A stretch of 6,262 nucleotides of DNA. Source: Bacteroidales bacterium (GTDB taxonomy: Bacteria; Bacteroidota; Bacteroidia; Bacteroidales; UBA7960). A model generated the notes under the pieces. That model saw only the letters and a program-made list of their open reading frames with translations. It did not search any database and was not told the origin of the DNA. Positions 1 through 6,262 of the stretch are shown piece by piece. The number at the start of each line of letters is the position of its first letter. Position 1 is the stretch's first letter. Both the position numbers and the translations under genes were made by a program. The stretch is taken from assembly GCA_003555385.1 (NCBI GenBank), contig PWHO01000227.1, forward strand, positions 1 to 6,262, given 5' to 3'.

Positions 1-569
1 GTAACCGGAAGCCTGGTATATAACCGGTATGTGACAATAACCTGCTCACCTTGAAAAGGCTCGGGGTTGCTGGCCTCTGCCCGGATAAATATGTCTTTTT
101 CTGTGGGTTGATCTGCACCGGGGTCTGCGGGAGTTTGTTCTCTTTCCTGCCCGGAGGGCCTGCTGTCTGAAGGAATAACCTGAATGGTGATAGTTTCTGT
201 GTAATGAGTTTCTCCTCCCACAACCACACTTGCCGGCCCGATGGTATATTCTCCTTCCTCTCTGGCCTGAATCACATATGAGTAGGAAAAAGAAACGGTG
301 GTGGTCACCTGATTATTGATAATCTGTGTGGAGGAACTGGACGATTGACTTGGCCCGGATAGTATGCGAAAGTCAGACAAATCAGGTGCCTGAAAATCAT
401 CAGGACGTTCGTTCAGGGAAAAAGTCAGCCTGAATTGCTGCCCCGCTGCCACCTCATTGGGAGCTGAAGCCCTGAAGTCAACCTCGCCATCCGATATCAA
501 GGCTGATCCACCTGCCGTCAGGGCTGCGGAGAGGAACAAAGTCAATATGGTCAGCGTAATTCGTTTCAT
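1..569 (-). CDS. batD: BatD (oxygen tolerance protein), N-terminal part, cut by window edge
   Basis: This is an open frame from ATG at 569 that stays open to the left edge, giving 189 codons plus two bases. It begins MKRITLTILTLFLSAALTA, a convincing signal peptide. What follows is a BatD-type beta domain: RASAPNEVAAGQQFRLTFSL at about 33-52, the serine-rich stretch SGPSQSSSSSTQ at 71-82, and SYSYVIQAREEGEYTIGPA at 95-113. A proline/glutamine-rich linker (about 134-157) leads to a second domain opening FIRAEASNPEPFQGEQVIVTY, which is the typical second BatD repeat. Relatives are much longer, commonly ending with a C-terminal TM helix, so most of the gene lies outside. It starts 15 bases after batC with no obvious Shine-Dalgarno sequence. 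The protein is expected to face the periplasm. The assignment rests on fold-like motifs and position; the exact biochemical role in oxygen tolerance is unknown. Confidence 0.9.
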   Translation of the reverse strand, partial: MKRITLTILTLFLSAALTAGGSALISDGEVDFRASAPNEVAAGQQFRLTFSLNERPDDFQAPDLSDFRILSGPSQSSSSSTQIINNQVTTTVSFSYSYVIQAREEGEYTIGPASVVVGGETHYTETITIQVIPSDSRPSGQEREQTPADPGADQPTEKDIFIRAEASNPEPFQGEQVIVTYRLYTRLPV

Positions 570-584
570 GGGATCAAATGTCTG

Positions 585-1331
585 TTACCAGTTTCTTCGA
601 GGTGTTACTGTAGCTGTCGTGTCCGCTTTTCTTTCCACTTGTTCCTGTACTCTTTGCTCCTGGCGGTTGAGCGCATCCAGTATCCTCTCTGCCTCCTCCC
701 GGGTCAGTTGGTCAGGACGATGATCCTGCGTTTCAGACTCGTGTGGAGGGGTATCCTGCAGGCCATCTTCCGGCCGGTCATCCCCTGGCCGGTCATCCCC
801 TGGCTGTTGTTCCTCCTCCTGACCTTCCGGCAGGTCTTCTCTCTGTTCATCATCCTTATCCTCGTCACCGGCTTCATCAGGAGATTCTCCGTGTTCGGGG
901 GGCGTTTCTTCCAGCAGGTTCATGGCATATGCCAGGTTGTACCGTGTATCTTCATCCTCCGGATTCAGTCTCAGCGATTCTTTATAAGATTCAATACTTT
1001 CGCGAATATTTCCGCCCCCCAGCTGGCTGTTCCCCAGATTGTGCAATGCATCTGCTCGGATCGATGCATCCTGAGTTAACTGATTCAGTGTTTCAAACAC
1101 TTCTGCTGCCTCCTCAAGCCTGCCCTGCCGATATAGTGAGTTTCCGAGGTTAAAAAGGGCCCTGGTATTGCCAGGGTCTTGCTCGAGGGCCTGGCTGAAC
1201 TTTTCCCCGGCCCGTGCATAATTTTCCTCCTCAAAAAAGCGGTTCCCTTCGCGCAGCAGCCTGAGACCTTCATTGGCAGGTGCAAGCGATGCAATCAGTA
1301 ACAAGGCAAATAAAATCAATGATGCTTTCAT
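585..1331 (-). CDS. batC: BatC, TPR-repeat protein
   Basis: This is an exported TPR protein of the Bat complex, 248 aa. It starts with a signal peptide (about 1-19, ending SLAPA). About three tetratricopeptide repeats follow, at roughly 21-54, 55-88 and 93-126, with a short helix to 140; recognisable TPR positions include the A-L-x-N-L-G-N segments at 58-64 and 95-101. Residues about 141-205 form a highly acidic, low-complexity linker rich in D, E, P, G and Q, and so probably disordered. The C-terminal segment LTREEAERILDALNRQEQ (209-226) continues as a charged helix and matches the conserved tail found in BatC proteins. The gene starts 2 bases after the batB stop and ends in TAA, 15 bases before batD. 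TPRs make a protein-binding scaffold, so it probably joins BatA/BatB to other parts; this is inferred. The low-complexity region explains the long open frames on the opposite strand. Confidence 0.93.
   Translation of the reverse strand: MKASLILFALLLIASLAPANEGLRLLREGNRFFEEENYARAGEKFSQALEQDPGNTRALFNLGNSLYRQGRLEEAAEVFETLNQLTQDASIRADALHNLGNSQLGGGNIRESIESYKESLRLNPEDEDTRYNLAYAMNLLEETPPEHGESPDEAGDEDKDDEQREDLPEGQEEEQQPGDDRPGDDRPEDGLQDTPPHESETQDHRPDQLTREEAERILDALNRQEQRVQEQVERKADTTATVTPRRNW
772..804 (-). repeat. 15-bp tandem repeat inside batC linker
   Basis: On the plus strand the unit ggccggtcatcccct occurs at 772-786 and again exactly at 787-801, followed by the first three bases of a third copy. 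On the coding strand it encodes two PGDDR units followed by PEDG in the acidic linker of BatC. Because the unit is a multiple of three, gain or loss of a copy would change linker length without breaking the frame. A recent duplication by slippage is likely. Confidence 0.85.
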
Positions 1332-1333
1332 TT

Positions 1334-2395
1334 CTATTGCTTGTTTTCAGGTTGTGTGCCATCATTTAACCAGGGGAGTGCCCTTAGCCATTTGTTTTTC
1401 CTTTCCGACAGCAGCAATTCGATCAGAAGCAAACATAATGCCAGGGCTACAAGGTAATGATAACGGCTTTCATATTCAGTAAAGATAAACGTTTCATAGG
1501 CTTCTGCCTCCATCTGACGGATTGTTTCCAGGATTTCACTCAGACCCATGCCTGTTTCGCCTCCGTGGCGAAATACGCCCCCTGTAATATCTGCGATTTG
1601 CCTGAGACTTTCTTCATCATACCGGGAAATGACTGTGTTGCCGTCTTCATCCCTGAGGTAACCTCTGCGTTCCCCGTTTTCGAAAATGGGTACCGGAGCT
1701 CCGTCCCGACTCCCGACTCCCACGGTGTGAATTGTTATTCCCATAGATTCCGCCCGCCGGGCTGCTTCCACCGGGTTGTCTTCATGACTTTCGCCGTCAC
1801 TTACCAGAATGATGGTCTTGTTGGCAGTATCTCCTTCCGGGAATGAAGAAAGTGCCCTGTCAATGGCCGCTTCTATGGCGGTACCCTGTACCGGAACACT
1901 TTCTGTATTGAGAGGCCTCATCAACATTTTTGCAGCCCGGATGTCTGCGGTGAGCGGAATCTGCGTGTGTGCGGTACCGGCAAATACTACCAACCCGAAA
2001 CGATCGTCATCCAGTTGATCAAGCAATCGGTTCACTGCCAGTTTTGCACGTTCAAGCCGGTTCGGAGACATGTCTTCTGCCAGCATACTTCGGCTGACGT
2101 CCAAAGCTACGATAATGTCCACTCCCTCCAGGGTGGCTTCCTCCATTCGGCTGCCGGTTTGCGGATTCATGGCAGCAAGGGTAAGCAACGAAAAGGCACC
2201 CATGAGCAAAATAAACTTGACCCGGCGACGGTTCCTTGAGAATAAAGGACTTAAATAACGGAAAGCCTCTTCCCGGGCAAAGCCTTTGATGGCCTTTTTC
2301 CTGAAAAGCCCGGCAAGAATAAATACCAGGAAAAACAGGGGAACCAGGAGAAAAAGAATGGCCCATTCAGGATGTGCAAGGCGGATCATATCCAT
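1334..2395 (-). CDS. batB: BatB, vWA-domain inner-membrane protein
   Basis: This is the second vWA membrane protein of the operon (353 aa), clearly paralogous to BatA. TM helices lie at about 12-30, 60-76 and 312-329, with the vWA domain between the second and third. The MIDAS is intact: DVSRS at 99-103, T172 in GTAI, and D200 in VSDG. The MLAEDMSPNRLE stretch after the MIDAS nearly matches BatA. A BatB-type insert around 235-262 (FENGERRGYLRDEDGN) separates the two halves of the domain's end. The start used is the ATG at 2395; a second in-frame ATG at 2389 would give MIRLAHPEW, which looks more like the usual BatB beginning (short head, then hydrophobic helix), so the true start may be there. 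The stop (TAG) lies just 2 bases before batC, suggesting translational coupling. It probably works with BatA in the membrane. Confidence 0.95.
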   Translation of the reverse strand: MDMIRLAHPEWAILFLLVPLFFLVFILAGLFRKKAIKGFAREEAFRYLSPLFSRNRRRVKFILLMGAFSLLTLAAMNPQTGSRMEEATLEGVDIIVALDVSRSMLAEDMSPNRLERAKLAVNRLLDQLDDDRFGLVVFAGTAHTQIPLTADIRAAKMLMRPLNTESVPVQGTAIEAAIDRALSSFPEGDTANKTIILVSDGESHEDNPVEAARRAESMGITIHTVGVGSRDGAPVPIFENGERRGYLRDEDGNTVISRYDEESLRQIADITGGVFRHGGETGMGLSEILETIRQMEAEAYETFIFTEYESRYHYLVALALCLLLIELLLSERKNKWLRALPWLNDGTQPENKQ

Positions 2396-2417
2396 TGGTC
2401 TGTCATTTTGCTGTTTA

Positions 2418-3407
2418 TCAGGGTATTGTTCGTAACCAGGTATGCTTTAACAGGGTTTCCAATCCCAAAAATGCCATGGCAATAAAAAGCAATGGCAAAT
2501 AGTCGTCTTTTTTTCGTGTATATTCTGTTACCTCAACCACAGAAGTTTCAAGACTGTCGATTGCTTCGTACACTCCTTCCAATGAATCCGGCGAATCTGC
2601 CCAGAAGTACTCTGCGCCTGTCATGGTCGCAATTTCCTGCAGCAATGGTTCATCAACAGGGATTTCCACTTCACGGTACTGAACCCCGAATGGGGTCTCG
2701 AAAGGGTAGGGGACCGGCCCGCTGCTTCCCACGCCGATCGTATATACCCGGATGTCATACAATGCGGCAATTTCTGCAGCCGTTAGCGGGTCGATCGCAC
2801 CTGTATTGTTGATTCCGTCGGTAAGCAGGATGATCACCCGGTTTTCCGCTTCACTGTCGCGCAGCCTGTTGGTCGCTGTGGCCAGTCCGTCCCCGATGGC
2901 GGTACCGTCTTCTACCATGCCGGTAGTCACACCGGCGGTCAGCTGTCTGAGCAGGGCATGGTCGGTGGTCAGCGGACATAATGTAAAACTCTGTCCGCTG
3001 AAGACTGTCAGCCCGATACGGTCACCTTCACGCAGCTCAATGAAATCTGTTGCTGTTTGCCTGGCTGCCTCCATCCTGTTCGGAGAAAAGTCTTCCGCCA
3101 GCATGGATCCTGAAATATCCAGAGCGATCATAATATCAATTCCCTCCACCGTCACCTCCTCGATGACATCTGACCGCTGAGGCCTTGCCATGACAATGAT
3201 CATCAGGCCCAGTGCAAGCATCCGCAAGGCAAAGGGCAGATTGATCAGCCGCAGCCTGACGCTCTTTTTAACTCCGCTTACAAATGCAGAGTGAACATAG
3301 TTGACGGAAGCTGCACGTTTCCTGCTCCGGAATACATACCAGAGCACCAGCAGGGGAATTACACCGAGCAGGTAAAAGAATGACGGATATGCAAACTCAA
3401 TATTCAT
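2418..3407 (-). CDS. batA: BatA, vWA-domain inner-membrane protein
   Basis: This is an inner-membrane protein with one vWA domain, part of the aerotolerance/stress complex. Its 329 residues contain TM helices at about 9-26 and 56-74, a vWA domain at about 88-285, and a final TM helix at about 303-320. The MIDAS is complete: DISGS at 97-101, T169 in DGTAIG, and D197 in LTDG. The MLAEDFSPNR segment right after the MIDAS and SFTLCPLT at 140-147 are typical of BatA. It lies 21 bases after the preceding gene and 22 before batB, and it ends in two in-frame stops, TGA then TAA. Assignment as BatA rather than BatB rests on its first position, the DISGS form of the motif, and the C-terminal EVTEYTRKKDDY segment. 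A run of seven A residues on the coding strand (about 2508-2514) falls in that last segment. Binding partners are inferred to be BatB and BatC. Confidence 0.95.
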   Translation of the reverse strand: MNIEFAYPSFFYLLGVIPLLVLWYVFRSRKRAASVNYVHSAFVSGVKKSVRLRLINLPFALRMLALGLMIIVMARPQRSDVIEEVTVEGIDIMIALDISGSMLAEDFSPNRMEAARQTATDFIELREGDRIGLTVFSGQSFTLCPLTTDHALLRQLTAGVTTGMVEDGTAIGDGLATATNRLRDSEAENRVIILLTDGINNTGAIDPLTAAEIAALYDIRVYTIGVGSSGPVPYPFETPFGVQYREVEIPVDEPLLQEIATMTGAEYFWADSPDSLEGVYEAIDSLETSVVEVTEYTRKKDDYLPLLFIAMAFLGLETLLKHTWLRTIP

Positions 3408-3428
3408 GGGTTGTTGTTTGCCAAATAA

Positions 3429-4373
3429 TTAATTGGATTTCCGCGATTCAGCTGATTCATAATGAATTGTGGATTTGATAAATTCCAGGGCGGCTTCCAG
3501 CACCATATGGTTTTTTTCGCCGGCAGGCTGGTATTTGGCAAATTTCACCAGGTCGGCTGTTTCCATGATATCCCTGAGCGCTGATTCCTCCCCGGGTTTT
3601 CTGTTTTGCAGCGCAAAATCGCGCATAATTTCAGAAGTGGTCATTTCCATGGCGTTCAGGCCAAAGCGTTGCTCCAGGTATTTCCGGATAATATCTGTCA
3701 GTTCACTGTGGTATTGTTTCACAAATCCTTTCTCCCATAACTTTTTTCTTCTTAGTGATTCCAGGCCTGAAATGGCAGCAATGTGCGGGGGAACTTCCGT
3801 TTTTTCGGGAGCTGCAGGAGGGGTATCCGGCCTTGCCCTGTTTTTAAACCTTTTATACAAATAATATAATACGGCAATCAGGGCCACGGCAGACAGTAAC
3901 CAGGGCAGTACTTCCCTCCATGTAAGGGGAAAACTGAACAATGGCTTAATATCCCTGTATGTATTCTGCATGTCAACTTCCACCTCTCCCACAGACAGCA
4001 ACAATGCCCTGCTTTCAAATATGAGGGTATCTCCCTGGTCCACATACCGGAACTCTAACGGAGGAATGGCGAAATATCCCTCTTCCCAGGCGGTGATCCG
4101 GTTGACCTGCCGCAATTGAATAATCGAATCATCCCGGTGGATGGTGTCTGTCTGACCGGGTTCCAGCAATTCGATCTTATTTCCTAAATTCAGGGCTTGA
4201 GGCATTATAACGGAGCCTGCCGCAGGAGACTCTGTTTTAATGATCAGTTCTGCCGGTTTTCCCGGCAGGATCTCCTCAGGATCAAGCCTTGCCTCAGCAC
4301 TTTGACTATTTGCCGTTTCTGCTGTCAAAATAATAAGCAGGCAACATAGATGTATGGTATAAAACGGGCGCAT
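3429..4373 (-). CDS. BatD-like membrane-anchored Bat-operon protein, uncharacterised
   Basis: No firm function can be given for this protein of about 314 aa, which sits in the slot usually found between DUF58 and BatA in Bacteroidota. Numbered from the ATG at 4373: an N-terminal hydrophobic signal peptide (about 1-22), a beta-rich periplasmic region (about 25-135) opening with ARLDPEEILPGKPAEL, a single TM helix (about 155-173) followed by a basic stop-transfer stretch (YKRFKNRAR), a proline-rich linker, and a helical cytosolic domain (about 198-303) rich in basic and aromatic residues. The opening of the periplasmic part resembles the 'P.....GE.V.V.Y' pattern of BatD, so a BatD-like beta fold is likely. 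An in-frame GTG lies two codons upstream at 4379 (giving M-I-M); ATG is preferred because it is the commoner start. No clear Shine-Dalgarno sequence is visible. The topology suggests it could link periplasmic BatC/BatD to cytosolic MoxR/DUF58, which is inference. Confidence 0.85.
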   Translation of the reverse strand: MRPFYTIHLCCLLIILTAETANSQSAEARLDPEEILPGKPAELIIKTESPAAGSVIMPQALNLGNKIELLEPGQTDTIHRDDSIIQLRQVNRITAWEEGYFAIPPLEFRYVDQGDTLIFESRALLLSVGEVEVDMQNTYRDIKPLFSFPLTWREVLPWLLSAVALIAVLYYLYKRFKNRARPDTPPAAPEKTEVPPHIAAISGLESLRRKKLWEKGFVKQYHSELTDIIRKYLEQRFGLNAMEMTTSEIMRDFALQNRKPGEESALRDIMETADLVKFAKYQPAGEKNHMVLEAALEFIKSTIHYESAESRKSN

Positions 4374-4397
4374 AATCACTTATTTTTCAATAACCTG

Positions 4398-5267
4398 TTA
4401 ATGGCTCCTCTTCCTGAACAGTTGCCTCAGCGGAGAAACATAATCTTTATCGGTGGAGATTTCCACGCGGTCAACCCCCGCCATTGAAAATACCTCATCC
4501 AGGAATGTGTCGTGTTCCTTATTCCATTGATTGATACGTTTTTGCATTGTTTTATCTGATGTATCGATCCAATAGCTTTTCCCTGTCTCTGCATCCCGGA
4601 AACGCATCAGCCCCAGCGGAGGTATTTCCTTTTCCCGCTTGTCGTATACACGAAGGCAGATCAGGTCATGCTTTCTGCTTACAATATTCAGGGCATCTCC
4701 GAAATCCTTATCCTGAAAATCAGAAATTACAAATGCCACGGAGCGTTTTTTGATCACATTGCGCAGGTATTTGAGTGCCATAGAAATATCCGTTCCCTGG
4801 TTTTCCGGCCTGAAATCAATCAATTCACGGATGATCCGTAATATGTGTGCCCTGCCCTTTTTTGGCGGAATGAACTTTTCCATCTGGTCACTGAAAAAGA
4901 TCACGCCCACTTTGTCATTGTTTGTGATGGCTGAAAAAGCAAGTACAGCAGCTATTTCCGTCATCATTTCTTCTTTGATGCGCCCATATGCGCCAAACTC
5001 GCCGGAACCGCTCACATCGATCAGCAGCATCACCGTCATTTCCCTTTCTTCCTCAAAGACTTTGACATAAGGGTGGTTGAGCCTGGCCGTTACGTTCCAG
5101 TCAATATTCCGGATATCATCCCCGTATTGGTATTCCCTGACTTCGGTAAATGCCATCCCGCGGCCTTTAAAAGCACTGTGGTATTGCCCCGTGAACAACT
5201 GTTGTGACAAGCCGCGGGTTTTGATTTCAATCTTCCTTACTTTTCTGAGCAGTGCAGCAGTTTCCAT
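4398..5267 (-). CDS. DUF58 domain protein with vWA-like MIDAS fold
   Basis: This is a soluble DUF58 protein (289 aa), the standard companion of MoxR ATPases. The DUF58 hallmark is clear at 36-62: GRGMAF, then EVREYQYGDD, then IRNIDWN and AR. A vWA-like core follows, with a complete metal-ion-dependent adhesion site: DVSGS at 84-88, T159 in GTD, and D183 in SDF. There is no signal peptide and no membrane segment, so it should be cytosolic, unlike the longer DUF58 proteins that begin with two TM helices. The C-terminus is basic (RKRSH). It starts 9 bases after moxR and ends in TAA 18-24 bases before the next gene, so co-transcription is expected. MoxR probably acts on this protein or works with it; that is inference from gene pairing. 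Its biochemical function is not established. Confidence 0.94.
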   Translation of the reverse strand: METAALLRKVRKIEIKTRGLSQQLFTGQYHSAFKGRGMAFTEVREYQYGDDIRNIDWNVTARLNHPYVKVFEEEREMTVMLLIDVSGSGEFGAYGRIKEEMMTEIAAVLAFSAITNNDKVGVIFFSDQMEKFIPPKKGRAHILRIIRELIDFRPENQGTDISMALKYLRNVIKKRSVAFVISDFQDKDFGDALNIVSRKHDLICLRVYDKREKEIPPLGLMRFRDAETGKSYWIDTSDKTMQKRINQWNKEHDTFLDEVFSMAGVDRVEISTDKDYVSPLRQLFRKRSH

Positions 5268-5276
5268 AATGCAAAA

Positions 5277-6260
5277 TCAGGGCACTTCCACCGTGTTAAG
5301 GATCTCGTCAATGATGTGTTCTGGCGTGACATTTTCCGCCTCGGCTTCATAGGTCAGTCCGATTCTGTGACGCATCACATCCGGGCATACAGCCCTGATA
5401 TCTTCCGGAATGACATAGCCTCTCTGCTGAATGAAAGCAAAAGCCTTGGATGCCAGCGCCAAATTGATACTTGCCCTGGGTGATCCCCCGTAGCTGATCA
5501 GCGGACTGAGTCCGGGGAGTTGGTAATCAGCCGGGTACCGTGTGGTAAATACAATATCCGTAATGTAGTTTTCAATCTTTTCATCCAGGTATACATCCCT
5601 GACGACCCCACGGGCTTTTACAATATCAGCAGGCTCTAATACAGCTTCGGTTACCGGGAAGTCCTGCAACATGTTTTGCCTGAGTATTTTTTTCTCATCC
5701 TCCCGTCCGGGATACCCGATCATTACCTTGAGCATAAACCGATCTACCTGTGCTTCCGGCAGGGGATAGGTGCCTTCCTGCTCTAGGGGGTTTTCAGTGG
5801 CCAGCACCAGAAAAGGCTCTTCCAGGGCGAAACTTTGTTCCCCGATGGTTACCTGTCGTTCCTGCATGGCCTCAAGCAGGGCACTCTGGACTTTTGCCGG
5901 GGCACGGTTGATCTCGTCTGCCAGAATAAAGTTGGCAAATACCGGGCCTTTTCTCACCAGGAATTCCTCGGTTCTCTGGCTGTAGATCATGGTCCCGATC
6001 AGGTCGGCCGGCAACAAGTCCGGGGTAAACTGAATGCGGCTGAATTTGGCTTTGACAGTATTTGCCAGGGACTTAATGGCCAGTGTTTTGGCAAGGCCGG
6101 GCACCCCTTCCAGGAGTATATGGCCGTTGGCCAGCATACCGATCAGCAGCCTGTCAACCATCTCATTCTGGCCAATGATGACCTTTCCCATTTCCGATTT
6201 CAGCAGCTTTACAAATGTGCTTTCCTGCTGAATTCTTTCATTAAGTTCTTTAATATCCAT
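5277..6260 (-). CDS. moxR: MoxR-family AAA+ ATPase of the Bat operon
   Basis: This is a cytosolic AAA+ ATPase thought to act as a chaperone that matures or remodels vWA-domain partner proteins. The 327 residues carry the full family signature: Walker A GVPGLAKT at 52-59, Walker B ending in ADE at 114-116, sensor 1 ATENP at 154-158, the arginine-finger segment QVDRF around R174, and sensor 2 in GGSPRAS at 258-264 (R262). The C-terminal lid domain covers roughly 215-325. Length is normal for MoxR and no key residue is missing. It is the first gene seen in the operon and lies 9 bases before the DUF58 gene, its usual partner; the stop is TGA. The ATG at 6260 is only two bases from the window edge, so a start a few codons further upstream cannot be excluded, since relatives often have a slightly longer N-terminus. 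Family assignment is very secure; the substrate is inferred from neighbours. Confidence 0.96.
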   Translation of the reverse strand: MDIKELNERIQQESTFVKLLKSEMGKVIIGQNEMVDRLLIGMLANGHILLEGVPGLAKTLAIKSLANTVKAKFSRIQFTPDLLPADLIGTMIYSQRTEEFLVRKGPVFANFILADEINRAPAKVQSALLEAMQERQVTIGEQSFALEEPFLVLATENPLEQEGTYPLPEAQVDRFMLKVMIGYPGREDEKKILRQNMLQDFPVTEAVLEPADIVKARGVVRDVYLDEKIENYITDIVFTTRYPADYQLPGLSPLISYGGSPRASINLALASKAFAFIQQRGYVIPEDIRAVCPDVMRHRIGLTYEAEAENVTPEHIIDEILNTVEVP

Positions 6261-6262
6261 AC

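Larger units (their letters stand above)
1..6260 (-). other. Bat operon (moxR, DUF58, BatD-like gene, batA, batB, batC, batD)
   Basis: Seven genes lie in one direction with gaps of 2 to 24 bases and no terminator-like hairpin between them, so they are very likely one transcript. Gene order matches the conserved Bacteroidota Bat cluster. The starts lack strong Shine-Dalgarno sequences, which is usual in this phylum. The promoter is not in the window, because moxR begins at the right edge; the left end of the transcript is also missing. Confidence 0.88.

Noticed and set aside
570..584. The short gaps between genes, searched for terminators, promoters or small RNAs.
   Set aside because: All gaps are 2 to 24 bases. 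None contains a hairpin plus T-run or a recognisable Bacteroidota promoter pair.
639..1153. Two overlapping plus-strand open frames opposite batC.
   Set aside because: They are mirror frames of the low-complexity acidic region of BatC. Their products are runs of hydrophobic, Pro, His and Phe residues with no domain-like pattern, and batC is well supported by TPRs and a conserved tail.
1704..1721. A 7-bp direct repeat (tcccgac twice plus tccc) in batB.
   Set aside because: It encodes GVGSRDG in a conserved part of the vWA domain. The unit is not a multiple of three and there are only about two and a half copies, so it looks like chance from glycine-rich coding rather than a functional repeat.
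2752..3180. A 142-codon plus-strand open frame opposite batA.
   Set aside because: It is serine-rich and antisense to the conserved vWA core of BatA, with no recognisable motif; such frames arise easily opposite a coding sequence.
4750..5352. Plus-strand frames opposite the DUF58 gene and the end of moxR.
   Set aside because: They lie fully opposite strongly conserved genes and show no family motif.
5687..5693. Runs of seven A on the coding strand in moxR (and at about 2508-2514 in batA), considered as frameshift or slippage sites.
   Set aside because: Both encode ordinary lysine codons within intact conserved frames, and no alternative frame continues into a meaningful product.

Overview
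The window holds one tightly packed operon, with every gene on the minus strand, so transcription runs from the right end to the left. It is the Bat (Bacteroides aerotolerance) gene cluster in its usual Bacteroidota order: MoxR-type AAA+ ATPase, DUF58 protein, a membrane-anchored BatD-like protein, BatA, BatB, BatC, and the first 189 codons of BatD, which runs off the left edge. The gene order, the closeness of the proteins to Bacteroidota Bat families, the near absence of Shine-Dalgarno sequences before the starts, and a base composition that looks close to 50% G+C all point to a member of the Bacteroidota. I cannot name a genus. A Bacteroidales-like or related lineage is a guess.

Layout in transcription order: moxR (6260-5277); DUF58/vWA-like protein (5267-4398); signal peptide/beta-domain/TM/cytosolic-domain protein (4373 or 4379-3429); batA (3407-2418); batB (2395-1334); batC (1331-585); batD, partial (569 to beyond 1). 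The intergenic gaps are 9, 18-24, 21, 22, 2 and 15 bases. No stretch of even 100 bases lacks a gene, and I saw no RNA gene, mobile element, CRISPR array or terminator-like hairpin between genes. The operon promoter probably lies beyond the right edge. The rest of batD, and batE if present, should lie beyond the left edge.

How the parts probably fit together: the MoxR ATPase is the cytosolic AAA+ engine or chaperone. The soluble DUF58 protein has a vWA-like fold with a metal-binding (MIDAS) site and is MoxR's usual partner. BatA and BatB are inner-membrane proteins with vWA domains between membrane segments. BatC has TPR repeats, and BatD is an envelope protein with a signal peptide, so both probably act on the periplasmic side. 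The third gene bridges the two compartments, with a BatD-like periplasmic part and a helical cytosolic part. The family is tied by published work to aerotolerance, stress resistance and envelope integrity, but its biochemical task is unsettled. This is a well-preserved example of a known but poorly understood system rather than a new one. The points most worth a second look are the uncharacterised third gene, the BatA/BatB duplication, and the acidic, repeat-bearing linker of BatC.
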